DNA of 64,000 nucleotides from Cladobotryum mycophilum (lineage: Eukaryota; Ascomycota; Sordariomycetes; Hypocreales; Hypocreaceae), in the NCBI GenBank assembly GCA_036429605.1, contig JAVFKD010000016.1, positions 3,720,001 through 3,784,000 of the forward strand, read 5' to 3'. A program made the position numbers and the translations under genes. The notes beneath the pieces were generated by a model, which saw only the letters and a list, made by a program, of their open reading frames with translations, did not search any database and was not told the origin of the DNA. Position 1 is the stretch's first letter; every line of letters starts with the position of its first letter. Positions 1 through 10,754 of the stretch are shown piece by piece.

Positions 1-887
1 ACGTACGTGGCCTGGTCGTTCCTGAGGACGGTGGACTTGGTGCACTCCAGGCAGATCTCCGAGAGCGTCTTGTGGAGGATGGGCAGGCGCCAGAGGATCC
101 TCCGCCAGAAGCCGTAGGTGTAGACGTTCTGCGCCGAGCTGATGCGGTTGGTGGTCGCGGCCTCGAGGAAGCCGTTGACGGGGAAGTCCTTCTTCTTGTT
201 GGCCTGCACCTGGTCCATCTCGCGACGCTTATTGAGGTAGCGGGGGCCGAAGCAGGGGGTTCGGCGGAGCCAGACGGAGACGTTTCCTGGCGACAGGTGG
301 CCGAGCTCGGCGGAGACATCTGCACCGCTCTCGCCGGCGCCAATGACCAGGACCTTGAGCTTCTTCTCGCCCACTTCGCGCTTCAACTCGGCGCCGTAAT
401 CGTTTGAGTAGATGACCTTGCCGTCGTACCCCTTTAGTCCCTCGGGCATGTCGTACGGCACATGATTGGCACCGGTGGATACGACGAGGGAGTCAGCCTC
501 CATGCTAATCGTTGGCTCTCCTTCTTCCGCCAGCTGCTTGACCTGTATGGTCCATTTCCCGTCAACGTCATCCAAGGATGCGTTGACAACCTCGGAGCTG
601 TACCTAATATGCTTCTCGAGGTCGAAGTGCTTGGCGTAGCTCTGGAGGTAGAACAGGTACTCCTCGCCGGAGGAGTAGCACAGCCTCTGCGGGTCGGGGA
701 AGTCGGAAAAGGCCATGGCCCAGTTGGAGATGGTGAGATGTAGGTTCGGGTAGGCCTGGGAGGTGGAGAAGAGGCCGCCCAGCCTGTCGGAGCGTTCGAG
801 GAGGATGGCGTCGTGGCCACCGTCGAGCATCTCCTTGAGGGCCGTGAGGCCACAGGGGCCAGCCCCTACAACGACGACGCGTTTCAT
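1..887 (-). CDS. Flavin-containing monooxygenase-like protein (3' end outside window)
   Basis: Uninterrupted frame from ATG at 887 to the window edge, about 295 codons, so the C-terminal part is missing. The N-terminus is a Rossmann FAD site (KRVVVVGAGPCGLTAL, residues 2-17) and a second dinucleotide site (VIGAGESGADV) lies near residues 180-190. This is the FAD-then-NADPH arrangement of class B flavin monooxygenases (FMO/Baeyer-Villiger group). The FMO fingerprint region between the two sites is loose (LKGYDGKVIYSNDY), so the exact subgroup is unclear. The family uses NADPH and O2 to oxygenate a soft nucleophile or ketone; the substrate cannot be told from sequence. No intron is needed in the visible part. 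Confidence 0.85.
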   Translation of the reverse strand, partial: MKRVVVVGAGPCGLTALKEMLDGGHDAILLERSDRLGGLFSTSQAYPNLHLTISNWAMAFSDFPDPQRLCYSSGEEYLFYLQSYAKHFDLEKHIRYSSEVVNASLDDVDGKWTIQVKQLAEEGEPTISMEADSLVVSTGANHVPYDMPEGLKGYDGKVIYSNDYGAELKREVGEKKLKVLVIGAGESGADVSAELGHLSPGNVSVWLRRTPCFGPRYLNKRREMDQVQANKKKDFPVNGFLEAATTNRISSAQNVYTYGFWRRILWRLPILHKTLSEICLECTKSTVLRNDQATY

Positions 888-3800
888 TGCGAGGGAGAAG
901 AAGAAGAATCAAAGCTCAGGAGAGAGAGATGGAGCGGGTATAGCTGTTGAACGTTCCCGGACAGAATCTCTACTGGATGAGAGCAAAAGATCTTTCCGAG
1001 ATGGGATGGAAGTCTTGATATAGAGGGAACTGGGGACGAACCATGTATATATATAGCAGACCTTTTATAGGCTAATATTTGATGTAATGTGAACTAAATA
1101 GATATATGGATACCTACCCTTCTATTTGCAACCAGCAGAGAGCCGAACGCATGGACCGATTCGCTTATGAAACAAATGACAAATCTCACCCCATCTAGAT
1201 CGTCGTATGAAGCCAAGATCATGCGAATCGAATGAGTTGTAGATGATCCGATCGGATTTAGAAGAGGGGTATAGCAAAGTCTAGATCATCCCATTCTTGC
1301 TTCATGAGACATTGATGCTCTGTGATATCATGGACCATAGTAGCTGAACATACCGTACCTGTAGGAAGCCCTGATTGGATCGAGGAAAAGAGAGCTACAA
1401 AAGTCCTGGCCAACGTTGTGTCTCGGATCATCGATACCGTATGTGTTCTGGTAGATGTTCTGGTTGGATTAAGCAGTCCCAAGAGCCGTGTGCGGCCCGC
1501 GCATTAGCGTTCCAAGCTATATCATGGAATAGCCTATTTGTCTCGGCACTCCCCTTCGGCACTGCCGTAGCTTAACGAGTTTAGTTCCCGGTTTACGTTG
1601 GGCATCTGATGCGGGAATAACGCGTAAGAACAGGCGGTCAAGAGAAAGAAAAAACGAAGCTATCGGCGTAGTGTCCGTGGATGGTGTCCGAGGACGGTGT
1701 TGCTGTTGTCGTGGTTGTTGTTGTTTGTGGTGTGGCGATTTGCTGTGACGAATCTGCTGTTGATGGAGACATTTGCTTGCGGGCGTCACATCGTGATGAT
1801 GGCGCAAGGCTAGCTATATGTGGTTGGATTTGCATACAAGTGTGAAGGATTATGCTTTGTAATCTCGATCTTGTTTAAGCGAGATACTGGGAAAGGAGGG
1901 TGAGGCAGACGTCGGTTAGATTCTGTGCTCTCTTTCAGGGGTGAGAGGATGGAGGAGGCGGGCTGTTATCGCGACACGACATGGTTTGTGATGCTTGTCC
2001 ATGTACAAAGTAAGTGAACAAGGTCGACTCAATGCATTCTGACAAGCACGAAACGCTGGCTTGTCACAATTTAGTCCTTCTCCACACTTTCTACCAAAGA
2101 GTTTAAACCTGCTCAGACGAGAGAAGGTTTGTGGATCTTTGTTTCTTTTGCCAAGTCACATCGGTCGAAGAATAAGTTGCCGAGTCTTGTCTCTTCACGG
2201 CATTTTACGGCATTTTCATGATCCACCCTCGTCGTCCGCTGTCTACTTTTTAGTCGCGAGACCTTGTTCCATGCCATGCCATGTCACAGTCACATGGTTC
2301 TTGGTCAATGTGCCTCCCTACGCCTTTCCGCAACTAGGGAGGGAGATGCGGGGACTGCCGCTCAACTGCCAATCGAGGATGGTTTCACCTACATGGGACA
2401 AGGGAGGGGGGGTGCATAGTTTTCTCTCGGCCGAAGGGAGGAATTCCAACGGAATATGCATCATCTAGTACAATAAAGGAAGAAATGTTGGCATGTTATG
2501 CCTACTGCTACTATTATAGTTCCACGTCTAAACCCCCCAAGACGCGACGACGGACATGATCGAGAACGGAACATAATCTCCGTACCGCTTCTCGGCGTTT
2601 GGCTCCATCCAAAGATTCAAGTCAGTCAGTGCGTTAAGCAGCACAGATGCAGCAAGGGTCTTGGAGCGGGATTAGTGATCATGTAGTGCCCTTGTCTTGC
2701 TTGCAAGGGTAACCAATAAGCATGGACCCTGTGCTCGGGTTTTGCAAAGAAGAAGACTTCCTATCATCTACTCGCCTACGGCGTTGAACAACAACACCAC
2801 CTTGTCATATCCATTGCCGATGTTGAAACCCGTTGATACGCCAAACTATTGCACAATTAGTTTGACTCAGCTCAAGCCAAGTGTAGAGTTGAGCAGAAAA
2901 AGGAAACATACGCCTGACTTGGCAATGATTGGCGGGCCAATCCCTGTCACGTTGACGAAACTGGTGGTGACCTTGAGAAGGTTAATAGATTGAGTCTGAT
3001 GGTGGGGTTATGAGACTCCAAGCAACACCACATCAGTGTGATAGCGGGCAAAACTGGCCTGAGAGAGAGAGAGAGTGAGAGAAGAAGTGGAACTCACGAA
3101 ACAGAGTAAGACTCTGAGTCTCTGAAGTAGCTTGTTGTTGTTGTTGTAGCATTGCGATGACTTGGGCATCCATAATTGCGAAACAACGCTTATAACAACA
3201 CGGCTTAGGATTAACAACTTCATTATTATCTGTGTGTGTTTTTTTCTTTTTCTTTTCTTTTCCAATGACCAACAAAATGCCTCTTATTAGTTATTCACTA
3301 TAGACGTTCCAAAGCTACCCTGTCCCGCTTTTCCTTCAGAAGAAAACGGGGGCAGAAGTTTTTTGTCTTTTTGACTCACAAAGCATCGTCCATGTCTCAT
3401 ACCTCTCAGCCTGATTTGTGATTTCACCTGTTACCACCAAAAGGCTTAACGCCACTTTTCTTTGTGCCTCTGACGAGGCGGGGGGAGGGACGACATGTTT
3501 TACGTAAAGGCGTTCCCAATTTGCCGATAAGGAGATGCGGGGGTAGTCAATCTGGGAAATCCATGCAGAGAGACAAGACGAATGGAGTGGAGTGGAGTGG
3601 TGTGGAGGAAACCTTGCTCCCTCTTCTTTCTTTCTTTCTTTCTTTCTTGAGAGAGTGAGTCTGTTGGGCAGACATGGAAAGCCGTGCCAGCGCAATAGGC
3701 GCTTCTGATGTTTGAGCGAATACTCGTATGACTTTCAACAGACTATTTAGAGGTCTGTATGAATTACACGGATCGCCATGCATATATGGAGTACACCATG

Positions 3801-4430
3801 TCTCCTGGTGGGCGGAAAGATTGGGTAATATGCATCGCAATCTCGCATAGGGCTGCGGTGGATGCATGATGATGCGTTGGCGAAGCTGTGGCTGGTAGAC
3901 CCAGCAACAGAACTTGAGAGCAGGGGAGGAGGAGGAGCCTCATGGTACCTCCAGGATGCTTCCGTACTCCTTACCTGTCGATACCCTTGGCAATCAAGAT
4001 TCCACCAATTCATCATGACCTACAGCGCGACGACCCGAAGCTCAAACGTCGATGGACAAGGCTATTATTCTTGTCCTTTATTCCACCACTCATCTCTCTC
4101 TGTTTCTTAGCTCTACGTCATCAGGCAGTAGGTCAAGGATCTCCATCACCGAGATCCAGTCTTTATTCTCATCGCATCCAAGGGTCTCACGAGTCACTCT
4201 CTTATCCCTGAGCTGAACACGCCCTTTTGAACCCTTGAGGCATCAGCATCGTCATTTGTCTCCCAATATTCTCCAGTCTTGCATGAATTTTTCTTTTATT
4301 AGAAGATGGCCCTCTACAATACCCCAGTACATCAGATGTTCGAGAATTGTCTCGATACAACCAAAGAACCAGACTCAGTCGTTCAGACTATTGCCAGACC
4401 GAACAGCTTCATCCAGCCAAGCTTCCCATC
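888..4430. other. 3.5 kb intergenic region, no gene recognised
   Basis: I read both strands and saw only short chance frames with no family resemblance. It holds simple-sequence patches: a GTT/GTC-rich stretch near 1698-1735, a GA run near 3060-3083, GGAGT repeats near 3580-3605 and a (TTTC)n tract at about 3627-3651. The part next to 887 will contain the monooxygenase promoter. Confidence 0.6.
1046..1055 (-). promoter_or_regulatory. TATA-like element upstream of the monooxygenase gene
   Basis: An alternating TA run (TATATATATA) lies about 160 bp upstream of the start codon at 887, a plausible TATA position for a fungal gene. It is only a composition match and other TA runs occur in intergenic DNA here. 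Confidence 0.3.
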
Positions 4431-6715
4431 TCACTTGATCAACTTCTCATGCCCGCCGATATAACGACCGTATTGGACCATAAAATCCCTCTTAAATGAG
4501 CCCACATTGCTGACGACAGACTTCAAATGTTTCTTGGTCAGCTTGCCGTCACCCTGCTTGTACTTTTTCTCGGCGCGGGCCGAGCCTAGAGCCATGGTGA
4601 CGATATTCCGGATCTGGCGGTCATCGAATCCAATGCTGTAGACCTCTTCCTTGAGCCAGTCCAGGATATCTCTATAGCCATCAATGAGACGCTTCTCATC
4701 AAGGGGCTGAAGAAAGCCCTTGAAGATCTGCTCCATCTGCAGCCGACTTAGGCTCTGGTACTAGATGGAGACATGAATCCGAGAGAGAATCGCTACGTCG
4801 AAATGAGTAATCTGGTTGGTCGTGAGGAACATGATCCCTTGGTAGTGCTCAAGAACTCGAAGGAACACTGAGAGTGTTAGCAAGTTTGCTTCATTCGCAA
4901 GCTGGCAATGGGGAGAAGCTCCATGTACCCGAAACAAGTGCATTCCAATCTATTGATGCAGACACACTTCTCCCTCGGCTCTCAAGGGGAGGGAGACTAG
5001 AAATTATACCATATAGGAGAATGACTAGTCCTTTTCCCTTGCCCAGTATGATGTCGTCTACCTCGAGATCCATACGTTCTGGTCTACCTGCCGACTTTGT
5101 TATCGACGAAATGTGACTTCACACGAGATCAAAGAGCATGTCTTTGGTGCCCCGATCGGCAAGCTGCAGTCGGTTACTCCAAGCGTTATTCGGATCACTG
5201 TGTGGAATTTCCTTGATAAAGTCGACCTGCAGCTGCGCCCACTGCTTATCCTTGAAGACGTACCCGAGCACGCCAGGAGGACAGAGAGCATGTATTGCTC
5301 GTCTTCCTAGACTTCACTCTTCCAGGCCTCGGACGCGTCGAACTTGATCCTGTACTTGGCGGTCAGGCCCTTGTTGTGTTGTCCTGGCAATCGGAGCAGA
5401 TGCAATCAGTATCATCCGAAGTTGGATCCGGATTTCCATTACAGGCAACTGGGAGCCTGTACAGGGAGTAGGACGCATAGCGACCACGATCCTACTGCTT
5501 ATATACAGCAGCAAGTTAGTGTCACACAAGCATGGAGGTCATCGAGCGACTTACATAGGATGAAGGCGTCACTATGGTAGGTTCCGCTGTCAGGCGGCGT
5601 CCGAATAGTATGCGTTTATAGTCCTGCCCGGACATCCTCGAAGAATCATCATCATCCTATTGATAAGGTTAGAATGCAGCCAGTCCAAACTTGAGTGTCC
5701 CAACCTACATCATTGTCTTTTGCTAGTCCAGTGAACCCTTTCTTCCCGAAGATGAAATCGCCTTCGTAATCGAATAGCCGTGATCCATCCTTGACGGTAC
5801 ACAGTTTTTGGAACATTATACCGCGATGGATCAACATCTACACGACGGCTTCATCCTCTGCGCGTTTTAACGCAAAGGAGAAGTAAGGCAAAGCTGTGAG
5901 GGATATATTTCCCTCGAATTGCTTAAATACAAGCGTAAAGCAAGTTCTCCGAAACCCTTCACCAACCCAATCGTACGTCCAAGAAAGCTTCCCAGGCAGC
6001 AACTGCTGTGTTCCTTCGCCGAGTTCTGGTTTATTGTCTCGAACAAGAAAAACCTGTTCTTGGTTCTGAAAAGGCTTACCGTACACCAAGGTTCCTAGGG
6101 AGAATATGGTTCATAGATCCTCAAACTGAATCGTCGCCTCCTCTAGGTATAAGTCTCGCACTTTGAAGTACTTGTCCAGTCGATCATCGCCGAAAAATCT
6201 ACCCGGGATGACATCTAGAAGAATTTTCAGACTTTCCTTTACTTGTCTGTCTTCGTTGTCTTCTTTAGGGTGAAGACATATTTGCCGTTCTCATCTGGCC
6301 TGGACTGTGTAGCGTCCGCTTGACGCTCAGCACGTTCACCAGTGGCAGGATTTGTGATGGTTTTAATTATTTTGACCCGGGAATGTGGGTTAAACTCAAT
6401 TTGTTGCCGCGTAAGCTGTGATGTTCTATAATAATTATAAGAGAGGAAAGGGAAATGTATATCCTCGTCATGTGTTTTCTGGTCCTCCTTCGGAGCATCC
6501 TGTGGCTTCTAGAAAATATTCTCAGCTTTCACATTCCAATGTGGGACATGATTTCATACACTGGGCTCCTCTGTTGCTTCATTGGTTTCCTTCACATTGC
6601 CTTCACCGTCTTGTGCAGGCGGGAGGAGGAGCCAATGCTTCTGCTCCAGTCCCAAGGTCTGTTTCTCGAGGGCCAATACCTTTGACTCGAGTCCCTAAGA
6701 TCCAGGTGAGACGAA
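4431..6715 (-). pseudogene. Decayed AAA+ ATPase (DUF7025/ATPase family)
   Basis: Reading the minus strand in broken frames gives a recognisable fungal AAA+ protein. In order: a coiled-coil-like N-terminus (about 6700-6650), a segment with EFNPHSRVKI (about 6400), IHRGIMFQKLCTVKDG (about 5800), a Cys-rich piece CICSDCQDN (about 5400), LGYVFKDKQWAQLQVDF (about 5250), DDIILGKGKGLVILLYG (about 5040, just before where the P-loop should be), then NALVSVFLRVLE joined over an intron (about 4935-4873), GIMFLTTNQITHFD and a C-terminal tail. Lesions: in-frame stops at 6554-6556, 6509-6511, 6239-6241, 5838-5840, 5307-5309, 5119-5121 and 4761-4763, a 2-base CT insertion near 5281-5290, at least one more frame change near 5360, and loss of the Walker A to Walker B core between about 5020 and 4990. 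Some upstream stops could sit in introns, but the missing ATP site makes a functional product very unlikely. Confidence 0.85.
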
Positions 6716-6808
6716 ACCTGGTACGGCTTTGATGAACCCGGCATATTCTTACAGATGCTTGAGAGTTCTCCACTGAAATATTCATGATGACGACCAGCTC
6801 GTGAGGCG

Positions 6809-7216
6809 ATGCAAAATGAGGCGCAGTACGCAGAGCTTCTGGTGACAGGTCAGGGATATCGGGCAGCGAATGGAGCGACAGAGCAGAATCACAAGGCACA
6901 AAACATTGAACACGGCGACAAGACCAATAGACTTCTTCAAAAGGTATTCCTCAGGGTGCTAAGTATGTTTGGTCCAGCCAAAATAATATGGATCATCCCC
7001 GATCGCGTCGATAAATGTAACATGGGCTCAATCAATGACCAAAAAAGTCTAATCAAGGCATTGATTCATTTGGTCGAGAATGCCACTGTTAAGGTTCGGG
7101 CTCTTGCTGTTGTTAATCGGCATAACTGGAGAGTAGAGGAGTATGGCGATAGATTTGGACAGAGCAGTCATTCGAGTGTGATTATTCATATGTATCAACA
7201 AGCTATAACTGTTTGA
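6809..7216 (+). pseudogene. Unassigned fragment, possibly from a fungal STAND-like NTPase
   Basis: A 135-codon frame opposite in strand to the AAA+ relic. Its second half (VFLRVLSMFGPAKIIWIIPD, then RVDKC and an Asp/Gln-rich stretch leading to LIKALIHLVENATVKVRALAVV) has the alternating hydrophobic strand and acidic turn expected of a Walker-B-type strand followed by a helix and a further strand, as in NTPase cores. No Walker A is seen upstream and the N-terminal 40 codons look non-protein-like. It may be the tail of a decayed gene or a chance frame. Assignment is weak and structural only. Confidence 0.3.
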
Positions 7217-7281
7217 ACGTGCAAGAACTTCATTCAACCCATTTTGAGGCCCGCCGGAATGCAAATAATGTGACATTAGGG

Positions 7282-7515
7282 TCATCCTAGGCGAACAAGG
7301 ATTGTGTCATCGTGCTGGGCTACCGCGGCTTCGAGAGCGGCCGTATCATTGACGTCGAGGCTGACGGCCTTGGTGTTTGGGGAAGCTGCCGGCAAGCTTC
7401 TGGGCAGAGGCCAGGGTACGGGAAGCAACAGTGACGTGCACACTAGCGTTAGCGAGGACTTCGACGGTAGGGGTAGCAACGTAGCCAGAGCCAAGGAGGA
7501 GGGCGGATTGAGGCA

Positions 7516-7516
<1 letters not shown>
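7282..7516 (-). pseudogene. Truncated saccharopine-dehydrogenase-like fragment
   Basis: From ATG at 7516 the frame reads PQSALLLGSGYVATPTVEVL, then HVTVASRTLASAQKLAG, the N-terminal Rossmann fold of saccharopine reductase (lysine biosynthesis, Lys9 type). A one-base insertion (an extra A in CCCCAAAC, near 7372-7380) shifts the frame; the next part continues in the new frame as NTKAVSLDVNDTAALEAAV and then stops at 7282-7284 after about 78 codons. The normal enzyme has roughly 450 residues, so more than 80% is absent. It is probably a partial duplicate of a functional copy elsewhere. A (TTGTCG)n tract directly upstream (about 7515-7545) occupies the 5' leader position. Confidence 0.8.
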
Positions 7517-7546
<30 letters not shown>

Positions 7547-8236
7547 AGATGCTGTGCTTCAAAGGACGGACGTGGAGGACGAAGAAGCTCAGATCAGAAC
7601 CCCACCATGAAACTCAATTGAAAAATCAAGGCCTGCCAGGTACCTGAAGTGCCCCGCGCTGTTTTGTACCCCGCGGTCCAGTGTTATGTAAGTGTCACCA
7701 AAACACTCACTGACCGAAGAGTCATTCATCCCTGACTCAAGCATTGATGTCCATTCGGGTGATTATCGTCGAGCTGGAATACATGATCATTCTGTTGCAT
7801 GTATTTTTATCAATTGTTGTAAGTGACAATACTAAAGACGGGTATTGCTCTAATTGCTGCTATGGTAGATGATTTACCTGTCAGTGCCACTGCCCAGGAG
7901 CTGGACGACAGGACCCCCATGGCGGGAGGTCATCAAAGTGATGAGAGTCAGTGAATGCGCCTCAGCTTCTATCCACCTCGAACGAGTGTTATTCAAGAGT
8001 CCATATGCAACATGAACAAATAAAGAGCAGGATTACTCCCAACACCTCAGCAAGTTTTGACCTTTGTGATGTAGGTTATGAGATTGATATTTTCATACTA
8101 CATATATTCGACACCTCATCTAGATCTCTAATAAGCCAAATGTTGAGTAGCAATCCCTCCCGTTCATCGTCACCGGAAACCCTCTTTTTATGTTGTAGCT
8201 TCCCCTCTACTTCCCGCCACCCACATATTCAGTCGT
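7517..8236. other. Intergenic, no gene recognised
   Basis: About 720 bp between the saccharopine fragment and the 3' end of ERG24. It starts with the TTGTCG microsatellite. Otherwise I see nothing coding; the right end should contain the ERG24 3' UTR. Confidence 0.6.
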
Positions 8237-9837
8237 CTAATAAATGCCCGGAAGGATCCTCCATCGAACAAGCTTCTTGTACTTCTTCCAGTCCTCGCCA
8301 TACTTCTCGGCACAAGCAGCATCATCTCTCTGCTCACGGTGGATGAGGAGGGTGGCAAAGTACACGGCGTAGAAATAGGTATACGCCATGCCCCAGCCCC
8401 TCGCATCGCCCTGGATAACCTGTCGGCCGTCCAGCATGGTTACAGCGCCGGCACCGACAGCAGCGACACCGCCCGCCGGGAGGATGAGATAGCCAGCAAT
8501 GCCAGTTGGCAGACTGAAGGGCGTGGCCTGCAGCCAGTCGCCAAAGTAGTTGATGTGACGCGCCAGCCCCCACCATCCGGCTGTGAGTAGACGCGTGCCT
8601 CGCTTCGTCTGGATATACGACATGCCCTTGACGCTGGGGTCGTCGGGCGTCGTGCGAAAGACGTACTTTTGGGAGTTTGACGCGCGGAAGATGTACACGC
8701 CGACGGAGAAGACGGCGCTCACGGCAGCGAGGCCTCCGTAGCCGAGCTGGACGGGGTAGACGGAGAGATAGCGGGTTTGAGTGGTGTAGATGAAGGGCAC
8801 CCAGACAATGTCGCCAAAGCTCAGCATGAAACCCAGGCCATCGGTCACAATGTCCATCATGCCCAAGATGCCGGACTCGGAGTACTGGCCTTCGAGGACG
8901 TAATAGGCCTGAACGGTGGTGATGAAGATGATGCTATCGGATACGTAGCCGTATAGGCGATACTGCTTCGCGACAAAGGACAGATTAAGCAGGATCCAGC
9001 CAGTCAAACCGGGACGCATCTCCAACCACGCCTTGACGTCAACCTCGCCAATCAGAGGAATGGTGACGCGAGGGTTGAGCTCACGGCCGATGTAAAAGTC
9101 GTAAATGATGTTACCAGTGGCGCCCCCTTGGCGAGCTCTCGCATCTCCGCATCACCCGGCTTGACGCTGAAGCTGCCAACGTAGACCCATACCGAGATGG
9201 CGTAGGAGAGAATGATGTTGGCAGTCAAAAGCTGCAAGTAATTCTCGTCAATGAATTTCCAGACGGGGAAGTCTGCGCCATAGACATATGTGCCGACAGC
9301 GCCAGCAATCAATTGAACAATGGAGCTGCTGAAGGCTGTGAGAATGTTATGTTAGTATCAGGTCCTTGGCAAAAAAAAAAAAAAAAAAAAAAAAAAGGGA
9401 AAAAATGAAAGCAATCCAAACGCCTTACCGTTGAATCTATACTTTAATGGGCGGTCAAACGTGCGCAGCTTCGTTCCGTACACCTCTTGGGCAGGAAGCA
9501 CGCGATAGAGAATCAAGCTGACCAAATAGTAGGCGGCCAACCAGCCGCTGGCCTCCCAGCTAGCAAAGCCCCAGATGCCATCCTTGGGCCACGGGACCTG
9601 GGCCTTGAGACCCTCGAGGGAGAGGTTTTTGGGGTCCAAGAGACCAGGCGCAGGACAGCCGGTTAGGTCGTTGCACGTAAAGTAGAAGAAGTTGACGAGC
9701 ACGGGGAGCCCAAAGACGATGGCGGCAGCACCCGGACTGTACAATGTCAAAACATGTCAGCGGTGGGGATATTCAGGGATGAAGTTCCAATGAGGGGAGG
9801 GCGCAACATACGGACCGCCAAATTCGTATTTGGTCAT
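8237..9837 (-). CDS. ERG24: Delta(14)-sterol reductase (one-base frameshift in exon 3)
   Basis: Reduces the C14=C15 double bond after lanosterol demethylation in ergosterol synthesis; ER membrane. Exons 9812-9837, 9429-9736 and 8237-9335; the introns have clear borders (GTATGT...ACAG; GTAAGG...TACTAAC...CACAG). The first exon is only 26 nt (MTKYEFGGP). Hallmarks: CNDLTGCPAP, YGADFPVW, GRELNPRVT, LLNLSFVAKQY, and the C-terminal reductase signature LLIHREQRDDAACAEKYGED followed by RWRILPGIY. The predicted product is about 477 aa, normal for the family, but only if one G is added to a five-G run (plus-strand C-run 9123-9127), where the frame moves from ELAKG to GATGNIIYDF. As written, translation ends 25 codons later. 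Fungi often have more than one ERG24-type paralog, so real decay is possible, yet the rest is perfectly conserved. Confidence 0.93.
9371..9396. repeat. A26 homopolymer inside ERG24 intron 2
   Basis: Twenty-six consecutive A on the plus strand (T in the sense strand) between donor and branch site of the second ERG24 intron. Its length is likely variable or uncertain in the assembly. Confidence 0.9.
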
Positions 9838-10754
9838 GATGCACGTGAGTTGAAGTAAACTCAACCCCTTGGCGATGCAAATGTATGAGATTGGAAAGTT
9901 CTCAATCAAAGTCCAAGTTTTAAATCATCAATTACCGGCCGGGGGTCACTCATTTTATGTCTCTGCTCGACCCTTGGCGGGGCAGGTTGGAGATTGGAGA
10001 GAATGGACAGATGCCCCAATAATTACCCCGTAGATTGAGAGGCGTCTAATTGGTCATGAACCCCTGAAAAAAAAATAGAAATTTGATGTAAATAGTTATT
10101 AGTCCCAGAAAGCTTTACCATGCATGTATCTACTTGTGCTTGTCCAGTGGCAGTGCAAACAATTGAGCTGATCCGGGATAGGTTCTCACCCCGAGATCAA
10201 AGGGAGGGTTGGCAGTGAGAAATCCCCCCTAATAAGACGAAAAAGTGCATGGGTTTGTTTACTCGGATACAAACCACCGAATACGATTACGGATAAGCCG
10301 TTTTCGATCTTGATGATGATACAATGCTGGGTTCAAATCAAACTACCCTATAGTAAAACACATAAGAGTTGTTGAGAGTCTGTCCACATTACACACGGTT
10401 TCTTCAAAGGAAAGACGTTGCATTTACTATGTTTCCATTTAAATATGCAGGAATTGCGACACTCAAAGTAAGTCCCCTTCTAACAAGTGTAATATTGAAT
10501 GGGATACTAATACAATCCACCATACGCAGGCCATGTAGTCATCTGTGCCCATATGAGAGAACGTCCTATTGGTGGAGCTAAACTCTTCATGTCTGAGACC
10601 CAGCCGCCATTATAGTTTCTCACCATCAATTGCCTCGTATTGTTTCTGAAAAACAAAGTCTTGATCATTGGACAAAGGTCATCTTTGAGACATCCAGAGT
10701 GCAGTGTTCAAGACACCTACCTATTTGAAGGATCCAGCTACAACGGTCATCAGG
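9838..10754. other. Intergenic between divergent ERG24 and D-amino-acid oxidase
   Basis: About 920 bp shared upstream region of two divergently transcribed genes. No gene seen. I could not pick out a convincing transcription-factor site. Confidence 0.55.

Noticed and set aside
2061..2468. 135-codon plus-strand frame in the left intergenic region
   Set aside because: No family resemblance and unstructured composition; isolated and without introns or neighbours to support it.
6418..6732. Plus-strand frames with hydrophobic stretches opposite the AAA+ relic
   Set aside because: They are antisense of the coiled-coil N-terminus of the AAA+ pseudogene; the apparent membrane segments arise from the complement of charged codons.
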